A program made the position numbers and the translations under genes. The notes beneath the pieces are model-generated. The model did no database searches and was not told the DNA's origin. It saw only the letters and a list, made by a program, of their open reading frames with translations. From assembly GCA_944739405.2 (NCBI GenBank), contig OX123182.2, forward strand, positions 101,411,279-101,475,278: a stretch of 64,000 nt of DNA, in the 5' to 3' direction. The DNA is from Euclidia mi (lineage: Eukaryota; Arthropoda; Insecta; Lepidoptera; Erebidae). This document shows positions 56,213 through 64,000 of this stretch, piece after piece; position 1 is the stretch's first letter, and each line of letters opens with the position of its first letter.

Positions 56213-57524
56213 TTATCTTTTTGATGTCATCCGGAGACTCGGGAGAAAAATGAAAAGCTTCAATATCAGGTTGACCAGACCAAGTGAACCACGGATGTCA
56301 ACACGCTGCTGTCTGCCAATACCTAGCGTTCCAAGGAACTTCCAGATATTGGCAGGTGAAGAGGAAGTAATATTATTGAGAATATGTCGGCGTTTGGCGT
56401 TGCGTACCATCTGGTTACACCGATTCCTTGCAGATTTGAAAAGCGCCCAGTTCTCGTCACATCGGTCCCTAACATATTTCCTGAACGCTCGGTCTCTACG
56501 CCTCATGACCATCCTAATACCAGTCGTGATCCAGGGTGCAGGAGGTCGTTTCAGCTTCACCCGCCTCACTGGGGCATGGACATCATACAATTTGCAAACA
56601 TTGTGATTAAAGATATGAACCTTCTCGTCGATAGAAGAAGCAGATAACATGCTATCCCAGTTAAGCTCGGAAGCATCCTGCCCCAGTTTTATCACATCCA
56701 AGCGACCAAAGCAACGCATGTGCACAACTTTAGGTGGGGATTTGGGAGGCTTTAGGCGATAGGACAGGAAGACAAGGTCATGTCGGGAAAATCCGGGAGC
56801 AGGATATTGACCATGGGATGAGACCAGGGAAGGGGCAGAGGTGAGGATTAAGTCAAGCCACGTGTCCTCCCCGTCACTGTTGTGGTGAGTAGCTTGCAAG
56901 GGAATAACGTGGAGGCTGGCTGACTCAAGAATTTCGAGGAGTTTACGGGAACGACTGGACTGACGGGAAAGGAGATTAGTGTTAAAATCGCCCATGATGA
57001 TGTGATGAGAATACTGTGACCCTAAAGATTCCAGAATCGGCTCGAGACTGGAGAAATAATCGACAGAAGGAGGACAATAAACGACGCCAAGGACAGCTTT
57101 AGCTCCCTTGACATCAATTTCCAAAAACAAGTACTCCGCAGGTGAAGAAGTTGGTAAAGAAGACGCGAGAATTTTATAAGGAATATTACTTCGGAGATAA
57201 AATGGCAACTCCGCCCCCTCTCCTACCAATTCGATCATTACGAATTAAAATAAAGCCAGGGAGAGAGAACGAAGTAGAAGGAAGTAATGGTTTTAGCCAA
57301 CTCTCGGAGATCAGGACGGCATGTACATTGATATCTGAGACAAGATCTAAGAGGTCAGTATGGTGAGATGGAATGCTTTGGGCATTTATATGAATAGCAT
57401 TGAAAGTCAATCTAGCCTGAGTAGTAAACGAGTTTCGCAGGCATTTGCCCAAGGTGTCGTCTACGGAGCAGAAACTGTCAGTATTGGAGGAGGCAGCTGA
57501 ACTTGCTGATTCATTGGCAGACAA
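56213..57524 (-). pseudogene. LINE apurinic-type endonuclease part of ORF2, frameshifted
   Basis: The 5' piece (57524-57186) has FNAIHINAQSIPSHHTDLLD, VHAVLISESWLKP and RRGGGVAIL. The second piece (57238-56213) has VLGVVYCPPSVDYFSSLEPI, HHIIMGDFNTNLL (catalytic GDFN) and GFSRHDLVFLSY (His/Asp of the active site). It ends in a coiled, basic linker AFRKYVRDRCDENWALFKSA before RT. Frames change near 57200 and near 56280. These are the Mg-binding and catalytic blocks of APE-type LINE endonucleases, which nick target DNA. Confidence 0.8.
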
Positions 57525-57534
57525 AAATGTATCT

Positions 57535-58342
57535 TGACTCTTCCACCGGGGTTCAACACCACCTTAGCCGAGGTGATGAGACTGGCCAGGGAGAGGGTCG
57601 ACCTCATCGAGCTGTGGCTCATTGAGGGCCTCCGTCCGAAACGGGCCATCACCGGAGGCCTTATACTCAAAATTCCCGGTGAACAAAACGGAAAAGGCGG
57701 AAGACCTTAAAAGGCGTCTTCAGACGGCGTTATCCGAAACGGGTGCGATCGTGGCGCGTCCCGTAAAAATGGCTGAGATCCGGGTGAGAGACTTGGACGA
57801 CGCAGTAGTCCCTAAGGATATTGCCGAAGCAGTTGCTGCGGAGGGCAATTGCGATGCGGCCGACGTGAAGGTTGGTCAAATTCGCTCCTCCGCGGCGGGC
57901 TTGAGAACTGCGTGGATCCGCTGCCCGCTCACAGCTGCCCGCGAGTTGGTGGCCGCGGAAAAACTCCGAGTGGCTTGGGTCATCGCCCATGTCGAGGCCC
58001 TGGCGGCTCAACCTCTACAGTGCTTCAGGTGCCTGGAGAAGGGGCACGTGCGCACCCGCTGCACATGTGATAGGGACCGAAGCGCTCTCTGCTTTGTCTA
58101 CGGCCAGGCGGGCCACAAGGCAAGCGGTTGTGAGGAGAGTGCTCCACGATGCCCTGTGTGCACGGATGCGGGGCGCACGGCCAACCACCGGGTGGGCGCA
58201 AAAGCCTGCACCCCACCTGAGAATAGGGGTGGAAGAGGTCGCTGCGGTTACCGCCGCTCCTGCCACTGCGGTTACCGAAACCAGCAATGGTTTTGGGTTG
58301 TTAGAGTCGGTTATCGGCTCTGGAGAGGCTATGGAGGCATAA
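57535..58342 (+). pseudogene. R1-clade LINE ORF1, C-terminal part with zinc knuckles
   Basis: Resumes with PPGFNTTLAEVMRLARERVD, GLRPKRAITGGLIL, a one-base shift near 57696, VKMAEIRVRDLDDAVVPKDI and SAAGLRTAWIRCPLTAAREL. Three knuckles follow: CFRCLEKGHVRTRC, CFVYGQAGHKASGC (second Cys replaced by Tyr) and CPVCTDAGRTANHRVGAKAC. The end switches frame near 58200 and stops at TAA 58340-58342 after GSGEAMEA. This is the standard R1/TRAS-type ORF1 layout. Confidence 0.8.
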
Positions 58343-58394
58343 AATTTCTTCTCATCTTCATTTCTTTCATCTCTTCATTCTTTTCCCCTTCAGT

Positions 58395-58775
58395 CGTTTT
58401 TCAGGGCAACCTAAACCACTGCCGTGCTGCGCAAGCTTTGTTTGCGCAGACCATTGCAGAGCGTTCGGTTACCCTGGCAATAATGGCGGAGCCGTATTTC
58501 GTCCCGGACCACCCTCGTTGGTTCGGGGCATCAGATGGCTCCATCGCTGTGTACTTAAAGAGAGCCCCATTGCAGCCTGCTCCATCAGGGGCCGGGTTTT
58601 GTCGTTGTCGAATGGGTCCTGCGATCGTCGTCGGCTGCTATGTCTCCCCAAACAGTGACTTTGCCGCTTTTGAGGCCTACCTCGACGGTCTCGCCAACCA
58701 CATTAGGGTTTTCAGTCCCGTCCGGTGTTTGTCCTGGGTGACTTCAACGCGCGGTCACATCCCTATTTCCTATAT
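58395..58775 (+). pseudogene. R1-clade LINE ORF2 start, endonuclease fragment
   Basis: FQGNLNHCRAAQALFAQTIA, then LAIMAEPYFVPDHPRW, GSIAVYLKRAPLQ and AIVVGCYVSPNSDFAAFEAY match the beginning of R1-type endonucleases (the AEPY block carries a catalytic Glu). The GDFNARSH block lies in another frame at about 58738-58762. Similarity ends there, where the LTR of the next element begins. Confidence 0.75.
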
Positions 58776-59158
58776 AAAATTGCCGACTTGCATTATGCCG
58801 ATTGACGTCAATAGCTTAGTGCAATTCAGCAATATTTTTCCTATAAAAGCCGGTGTCTTTAAGTAAAACGTGCTTGTTATTATTCTAGTGCAGTTGTAAT
58901 TTTGGTCATTAGGACCAATACCCAACTTGTTGGTGTTCTGCTAAACCTAGAATAATAATTTCGGGTCAGCCTGTCCTTCGCAGGACAGTCGTGCTGAAAT
59001 CTAAGTTCGCGACCAAATTTGTGAGTGTAGTCCAAGTACTACTTAACTGTGTGATTGACCTTGTGTAGAATTTTGGTAACTTTGTATTAAAGTAAATAAA
59101 CGTTGTGTGACCTTCAGTGCTGTTTTTTTTTATAAGTGCTGAGTCGCCCGATCTAACA
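58776..59158 (+). repeat. 5' LTR of the gypsy element
   Basis: A TATA box TATAAAAG at 58842-58849 and AATAAA at 59095-59100 frame the R region. A 7-bp hairpin CTGTCCT/AGGACAG with loop TCGC is at 58971-58988. The right end is ACA at 59156-59158, two bases before the primer site. The left end is uncertain by tens of bases. Confidence 0.65.
58842..58849 (+). promoter_or_regulatory. TATA box of gypsy LTR
   Basis: TATAAAAG in the LTR, about 250 nt upstream of the AATAAA signal. Confidence 0.6.
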
Positions 59159-59160
59159 TT

Positions 59161-59172
59161 TGGTGTCAGAAG
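59161..59172 (+). other. Primer binding site of the gypsy element
   Basis: TGGTGTCAGAAG starts two bases after the LTR. It resembles primer sites complementary to leucine tRNA 3' ends (TGGTGTCAG...); the exact tRNA is inference. Confidence 0.65.
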
Positions 59173-59700
59173 AAAAGGGGATTTGTAAAGTCCTCTGGTC
59201 CGCCTGCTCTACACATCGCCTGGTTTAGGCCCACGAATTTGGGCTACTAGGAAGGTCACCGCTGTCTTCGCTGTATCCGCCGTCTCACTGTCCGCGAGGT
59301 GCGATACTCTCCAAGGTCACCCGAATTTGGATAGCATCTACGACGTGTCGCCGTGCCCAACGTGCCTGAGGGTTTACGGCCCAGCACCGAGCACGTATTC
59401 ACGCCGTCCATACACTCAACGCCGACCCGAAAAGCCAAATCTACGACGCTGCAAATTCCATAGCCGCATCGCCGCCGCCGCTTCGGTAACCCGACGCTCC
59501 GCCGCTTCAATGTCATCATGTGAACTACTACTAATACTGTGAGTGTTTTGCTCGTTTATAATACATTATTTTAACTTGTGTTATTCACGTAATTTTGCGA
59601 TTGGATTATCGTTATTTTCTCTTTATTCCTACATTCTTACCATATCCTACTATTTCTCTCGCGTAGTTTTCTATATCTTTTCACATAATAAACGGTCAAA
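59173..59700 (+). other. Leader of the gypsy element
   Basis: About 530 nt between primer site and gag, GC-richer at 59260-59520, no recognised frame. Confidence 0.6.
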
Positions 59701-60699
59701 ATGGTTAACGAGAGTGCCAAACTTGAAAAGAAAGCCGTACAAGGTTCAAGTTCACAGTGCACAAACGTAGAGGAGTTAAGCTTTTCTGTTCTAACTAAAT
59801 TTATTAAAAGTTTTGACGGTGATAGAAATAAATTATCGCCATTTATTAGAAATTGCGAAAATGCCCTCAATTTGGCCAGTACGTCACAACAAAATATTTT
59901 ATTAAAATACATAATTTCCCAATTAGAAGGCAAGGCCGAGTCTGCCTGTTCCCTAAAAATCTTCGATAATTGGTCAGAGCTGAAACAGTTTTTAAAATTA
60001 ACTTTTGGCGAAACTAAACATAGAGACCATCTATTATTGGACCTCCAAAGTTGCAAAATCAAAGCTAATGAAACCATTACTCAATTTAGCTTACGAGTAG
60101 AGACATATTTAACTCGTTTACAAACAGACATTATGCACTCTACTAGGGATACTTGCGAGATTAAAGGGCGTATCGCTAGTACTGAGGACATGGCGTTACA
60201 CGCATTTCTGTTGGGATTGCCTAGCAATATCTCCAACATTCTAAGGTGCCGCAATCCCTCCACCTTGCAAGAGGCTATTAACCTGGCTATACAAGAGGAA
60301 AAGTTACAAAATTATATCCAATCTACGCCGAATGCTTATAAGCCTGCCGAATCCAAACCAAAATGTAAGGTGTGCGGTAAAATAGGTCATACAGACAAAA
60401 CTTGTTTCAAAAACCGCCAGCGTCCTATTAATGCCATTCCTCCCAATCTCTCTCAGCCATCTACCTCGTTATTCTGTCGCTATTGCAAAAATCCTGGCCA
60501 TGATATTTGGCATTGTAAAAAACGCGAATTTAATAATAATAATCAAAAAACCGCTTCTCCTATGCCAAGGCAGGTACATAACCTCACAGAGCTAAATAAT
60601 ACAGATCATTTTAACTATTCTAATTCGTATAATTCTGATTCTTGTAACGATTCTAATAATGCTATTTCCAGTTCACATGATCACGATAATTTAAACTAA
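59701..60699 (+). CDS. Gypsy gag, intact
   Basis: 332 codons starting at an ATG in good context (AAAATGG). Residues 20-200 form a capsid-like domain (FIKSFDGDRNKLSPFIRNCE, AESACSLKIFDNWSELKQFL, ITQFSLRVETYLTRLQ, HAFLLGLPSNISNILRCRNP), wording typical of insect gypsy gag. Two CCHC knuckles follow, CKVCGKIGHTDKTC and CRYCKNPGHDIWHC. The C-terminus is Asn/Ser-rich. The protein should assemble capsids around element RNA. The last two sense codons (TTA AAC) before the TAA form part of a frameshift heptamer, so a fraction of ribosomes probably continues into pol. No stops or indels are visible, unlike other elements here. Confidence 0.9.
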   Translation: MVNESAKLEKKAVQGSSSQCTNVEELSFSVLTKFIKSFDGDRNKLSPFIRNCENALNLASTSQQNILLKYIISQLEGKAESACSLKIFDNWSELKQFLKLTFGETKHRDHLLLDLQSCKIKANETITQFSLRVETYLTRLQTDIMHSTRDTCEIKGRIASTEDMALHAFLLGLPSNISNILRCRNPSTLQEAINLAIQEEKLQNYIQSTPNAYKPAESKPKCKVCGKIGHTDKTCFKNRQRPINAIPPNLSQPSTSLFCRYCKNPGHDIWHCKKREFNNNNQKTASPMPRQVHNLTELNNTDHFNYSNSYNSDSCNDSNNAISSSHDHDNLN

Positions 60700-60730
60700 A
60701 TATGGTTCCGGTCCCGCGTCGTACGGAATC
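60690..60730 (+). promoter_or_regulatory. Candidate -1 ribosomal frameshift site between gag and pol
   Basis: TTTAAAC at 60690-60696 is read T TTA AAC in the gag frame, a canonical slippery heptamer, and is followed at once by the gag stop TAA. After 7 nt a hairpin is possible: 60704-60710 (GGTTCCG) with 60724-60730 (CGGAATC), seven pairs including one G-U, 13-nt loop. Slipping back one base leads into the pol frame, which is open from 60681. Confidence 0.7.
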
Positions 60731-63698
60731 GTCAACTCAAACCGACGCTAACGATTTTCTAGTTCCATTTAGGCAATGTAATTCTAATTTTATTAAGCCT
60801 AGTTATTTTAATACTAATTCCACTAATTCTTCTAATTCTAATGTATTTCATGTTACACGACAGGGTAACCAGCCCCAAAAAGGAAACATGAGTAATTCTA
60901 TTTCATGTACAACTCAACCGCAGTTGTTGAGGCATAATAATATTTTTACATCTCGAGCTATTAAGCCGAGTTCTACTATTTCCTATGCATCTCAACCAAA
61001 GCAGTTGAGTCCTGAATGTAATTATATTACTAAATCATTTACATCTCAGTTGGCCAAAACGGAGCTGAGTCCTACTATTTCTAATACTAATTCCTTGCCT
61101 CAGTTACCCAATGCGGAACTGAATTTTACTAAATCTAATTCTAGTTCTTACAATAATACAAACTCTTATAAGAATTTACCTTGTAAAAATGAACTTCAAA
61201 TTCCAGTTTTTGAAATTAGTTATAATAAAAGGGTACATTTACCCCATGTTTACATTAAATCTAAGTATTCCAATAGAATGCTAGTCCTATTAATTGATTC
61301 TGGAGCTGGCATATCCCTTATAAAGAAATCTTCATTGCATTTCCAGCCCACACTAATTCCTGAAATCATTCAATTCAAAGGAATTGATAAGAATGCAGAA
61401 CTTTCCAAAAGCCTTGGTCATTTTCAATTAGATTTTATATGTAATGATAATAACACTGTTTTAGGAAAATTCCACTTAATATCAGACTGTGTTGACATAG
61501 AATTTGACGGTATAATCGGTAGCGATTACCTCAACTCAAATAATTGTAGCATTAATTATGAACATAAAATCCTTGACATAAAAGGATATTTATTTCAAAT
61601 TTATTTTACTAAACCTGAATATGACATTCCAGCACGTTCTGAAATGATCATAGAATGTAACGTCCTAAACCCTGAAACAAATATTGGGTATATAAATAAA
61701 ACTGAAATCCAGAAAGGTGTATTCCTATCAAGTTGTCTAGTTACTTTAAAAGAAAATAATCATGTTAACGTTTCAGTCCTAAATACCAATGATAAAAGTG
61801 TTACTATCAAACATCTCAATGTCGAATTAATTCCTTGTGACCTCCAAGATGATTTCTCGCATTCTATCAATTCAATTAACTCTTCTAGTTCCAATTCAAA
61901 TAGTAATAAAAATATTTCAAATAGGTGTGAACAAATCCGCAAACAAATACGGACTTCAAATCTCAATTCTGAAGAAGCTGATGCTTTACTTAGTTTATGT
62001 TATGAATATTCTGATTTATTCTATTTAGATGGAGACCCCCTAACTTGTACTAATATCTTAGAGCATAAAATAAAAACCACTAGTTCTCAGCCTATTCATG
62101 TAAAAACGTATAGATATCCTGAATGCCATAAGGATGAAGTTAATAAACAAGTAAAGAAAATGCTTGAACAAGGCATAATAAGACCCTCTGATTCTCCCTG
62201 GTCTTCTCCCATTTGGGTTGTCCCCAAAAAGCAAGATGCTTCTGGTCAAAAGAAATGGCGTATTGTTGTGGATTATAGGAAGCTCAACGACATTACTGTC
62301 GGAGATGCCTATCCTATTCCTAACATTACAGACATCTTAGACCAGTTAGGCCACAGTAAATATTTCAGTACATTAGACCTGGTGTCAGGATTCCATCAAA
62401 TTTGTATGAGTGCGGAGGATGCACCCAAAACTGCGTTTTCAGTACCTAATGTTCACTTTGAATATACTCGAATGCCTTTCGGTTTAAAAAATGCGCCTGC
62501 TACATTCCAAAGACTAATGAATACTGTTCTCTCTGGTCTTCAAGGTCTCCATTGCTTCATTTATTTGGATGACATTATCTGCTATTCGCACTCCCTAATC
62601 TCGCATACTGATAAGCTTAGACTAATATTCGAAGCTCTTAGAAAGCACAATCTCAAATTGCAGCCTGACAAGTGCGAATTTTTAAGGAAAGAAGTCGCAT
62701 ATCTAGGTCATATCATTACAGACAAGGGTGTATCGCCTAATCCCGACAAAGTCAAGGCTGTTACAAATTATCCTACACCTAGGACCCCTAAAGAGATAAA
62801 ATCTTTTCTAGGGCTAATAGGTTATTATAGGAAGTTCATAAAAGATTTTTCTAAAATTACTAAACCCCTAACATCATTACTTCGTAAAGACGCTGTATTC
62901 AATTGGTCACAAGATCAAGAAAACGCTTTTAATACTCTTAAATCTATGCTAACAAGTGCTACAATTCTTCAATATCCTGACTTCTCCAAGGACTTCATTC
63001 TTACTACTGACGCTTCGAATTATGCCTTAGGCGCAATACTATCCCAAGGAGAGATAGGCAAGGATCTCCCCATTGCATATGCTTCTCGGACTCTTAATAG
63101 AGCCGAAGGCAATTACAGCACCACAGAAAAGGAACTTCTAGCAATTTTATTTGGCGTTAAAACCTTCAGACCCTATCTATATGGCCGCAAATTCAAGATC
63201 GTCACCGATCATCGTCCTCTTGTTTGGTTGTTTAACTGTAAAGATCCTAGTAGTAAACTAGTCCGATGGCGCCTAAAATTGGAAGAATATGATTATGAAA
63301 TTATTTATAAATCTGGTAAAACAAATTTAAATGCTGATGCCCTATCTCGTCCTCCCATATATAATATTAATGATGTAGACCTTAATAATAATCTTACATA
63401 CAACGATTTCCTTAGATCTCGCTCTAATCCTACTAATTTTAATACCGAAATTTGTGATTATAATCAAAATTTATTAAAAACCTCATGTTCTGCCATAGCT
63501 TATCCAACCTCAATCGATTTAGATCCTTCTAATCCTTATTGCGAGGAAATTCTTGACCTTTTAGATGATAAAGAAGCTTTTGTAAACGCCGAAAAGGAAT
63601 TATATTCTATTAAAACTACCAATTCCAACAATAAATTATTTTTCCATATGTTCACTAAAGTCCATCATTACGATACTTGCACTTATAGAAGTATATAG
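60696..63698 (+). CDS. Gypsy pol: protease, reverse transcriptase, RNase H
   Basis: 998 codons from the ATG at 60702; entry by frameshift at 60696 is more likely than initiation there. Residues 1-170 are Asn/Ser-rich without a domain. Protease follows (LLIDSGAGISLIKK, Asp 199; FDGIIGSDYL), then RT with WRIVVDYRKLND, STLDLVSGFHQI, RMPFGLKNAPATFQ and FIYLDDIICYS (YLDD at 621-624). RNase H shows LTTDASNYALGAILSQ (Asp 770), STTEKELLAILFGVK and KIVTDHRPLVWLF, ending at LNADALSRPP. All catalytic residues of these domains are present. The frame ends at 63698 by a likely one-base indel, and integrase continues one frame over. The product is a polyprotein that copies element RNA to DNA in particles. 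Wording is close to 17.6/297-type elements. Confidence 0.9.
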   Translation, partial: LNMVPVPRRTESSTQTDANDFLVPFRQCNSNFIKPSYFNTNSTNSSNSNVFHVTRQGNQPQKGNMSNSISCTTQPQLLRHNNIFTSRAIKPSSTISYASQPKQLSPECNYITKSFTSQLAKTELSPTISNTNSLPQLPNAELNFTKSNSSSYNNTNSYKNLPCKNELQIPVFEISYNKRVHLPHVYIKSKYSNRMLVLLIDSGAGISLIKKSSLHFQPTLIPEIIQFKGIDKNAELSKSLGHFQLDFICNDNNTVLGKFHLISDCVDIEFDGIIGSDYLNSNNCSINYEHKILDIKGYLFQIYFTKPEYDIPARSEMIIECNVLNPETNIGYINKTEIQKGVFLSSCLVTLKENNHVNVSVLNTNDKSVTIKHLNVELIPCDLQDDFSHSINSINSSSSNSNSNKNISNRCEQIRKQIRTSNLNSEEADALLSLCYEYSDLFYLDGDPLTCTNILEHKIKTTSSQPIHVKTYRYPECHKDEVNKQVKKMLEQGIIRPSDSPWSSPIWVVPKKQDASGQKKWRIVVDYRKLNDITVGDAYPIPNITDILDQLGHSKYFSTLDLVSGFHQICMSAEDAPKTAFSVPNVHFEYTRMPFGLKNAPATFQRLMNTVLSGLQGLHCFIYLDDIICYSHSLISHTDKLRLIFEALRKHNLKLQPDKCEFLRKEVAYLGHIITDKGVSPNPDKVKAVTNYPTPRTPKEIKSFLGLIGYYRKFIKDFSKITKPLTSLLRKDAVFNWSQDQENAFNTLKSMLTSATILQYPDFSKDFILTTDASNYALGAILSQGEIGKDLPIAYASRTLNRAEGNYSTTEKELLAILFGVKTFRPYLYGRKFKIVTDHRPLVWLFNCKDPSSKLVRWRLKLEEYDYEIIYKSGKTNLNADALSRPPIYNINDVDLNNNLTYNDFLRSRSNPTNFNTEICDYNQNLLKTSCSAIAYPTSIDLDPSNPYCEEILDLLDDKEAFVNAEKELYSIKTTNSNNKLFFHMFTKVHHYDTCTYRSI

Positions 63699-64000
63699 AA
63701 TTCTTAACAATCTTCGTAATGAACTAATTGTCTTTCATCCCGATGTAAAAGAAATTTCTATGTCTGATTTTTCTAATCCGTTTGATAATCTTCAGTACAT
63801 TATTATATACGAAATGATTTGCTTTCTATTTAATAATACAGGAATTAAAATTAATATTTATCATAATAAAATAATTTATCCTAAGCCTAACGAAATTCCT
63901 ACTATATTAAAAGATAATCACGATTCACCTATCGGTGGACATATTGGTTCCACGCGATTGTATAATAAGCTAAAAGACTCATATTATTGGAAGGGCATGA
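63688..64000 (+). pseudogene. Start of gypsy integrase in shifted frame, partial
   Basis: From GAA at 63688 the +1 frame is open to the window end: EVYRILNNLRNELIVF, then KPNEIPTILKDNHDSPIGGH, IGSTRLYNKLKDSYYWKGM. The last part is the H-H half of the integrase zinc domain. A single-base indel near 63685-63690 would explain the break with the preceding frame. Catalytic core lies outside. Confidence 0.8.

Larger units (their letters stand above)
54361..57542 (-). mobile_element. CR1/Jockey-superfamily LINE with 8-bp target duplication
   Basis: The element 54369-57534 (3166 bp) lies between two copies of TGACTCTT (54361-54368, 57535-57542). The 3' end is a TTTA repeat at 54369-54386 (AATA on the element strand), and the 5' end lies at the start of the endonuclease coding region, so ORF1 is missing. 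It splits the R1-clade ORF1. Confidence 0.9.
58776..64000 (+). mobile_element. Ty3/gypsy LTR retrotransposon, 5' LTR to integrase, runs off window
   Basis: LTR, primer site, gag, then pol in -1 frame with protease, RT, RNase H and the start of integrase, all co-linear. The gene order and the pol wording (17.6/297-like) define Ty3/gypsy. Its 3' LTR, and any env, lie outside. It inserted into the R1-clade LINE. The left boundary is approximate because the second LTR is not visible. Confidence 0.85.

Noticed and set aside
58971..58988. Rho-independent-type terminator
   Set aside because: A small hairpin in a eukaryotic LTR; bacterial terminator logic does not apply.
1..64000. CRISPR array or bacterial operon
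   Set aside because: Tandem repeats here lack spacer-repeat regularity, and all protein homology is eukaryotic transposons.

Overview
This 64-kb window looks like repeat-rich nuclear DNA of an insect, most likely a moth or butterfly. It is AT-rich and I see no convincing host gene, rRNA or functional tRNA. Pointers to Lepidoptera are a run of the TTAGG-type insect telomere repeat, tRNA-headed SINEs with an RTE-type tail, a Helitron-like terminus, and several short repeat families I recall from lepidopteran genomes. The species assignment rests on memory of repeat families, not on a search. Most recognisable protein homology is to transposable elements, most of them broken.

Layout. 0-5 kb: an RTE-type LINE lies (minus strand) inside the remains of a multicopy transposon-like gene; then a Helitron-like end, palindromic MITEs and another LINE 3' end. 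5-15 kb: short non-autonomous elements (a 5S-like SINE, a tRNA-headed SINE, several inverted-repeat MITEs, a TIR element holding telomere-like repeats, and nested families here called X and Y). 15.6-19 kb: a degenerate Ty3/gypsy pol interrupted by a GGGCCC-ended MITE. 19-22.6 kb: SINE, Y repeats and a SWIM zinc-finger transposon remnant. 22.6-30.05 kb: a complete BEL/Pao LTR retrotransposon with 593-bp LTRs and a 5-bp target duplication, sitting inside a tandem-repeat-bearing Y element whose rest continues to 31.1 kb. 31-37 kb: X, Y, SINEs, MITEs, a chimeric 310-bp retroelement and a broken Tc1 transposase. 37-40 kb: an RTE-like LINE split by a Jockey-like LINE. 40-41.6 kb: a second GGGCCC MITE split by a non-autonomous hAT element with an 8-bp target duplication. 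42.6-44.2 kb: a GC-rich minisatellite, a TA microsatellite and a restriction-like-endonuclease-type ORF remnant. 44.2-54 kb: mostly unassigned, with two related LINE 3' ends and a SINE. 54-58.8 kb: an R1-clade LINE split by a nearly complete CR1/Jockey-superfamily LINE with an 8-bp target duplication. 58.8-64 kb: the 5' LTR, gag and most of pol of a second, much better preserved Ty3/gypsy element running off the window.

How it works together: the window is a record of successive insertions, and several insertions can be ordered because their target duplications and split host elements are visible. The strongest functional signal is in the last gypsy element. Gag and pol are in -1 relation, and the last gag codons form a textbook slippery heptamer (TTTAAAC) followed after 7 nt by a possible hairpin, so pol is probably made by programmed ribosomal frameshifting rather than from its own ATG.
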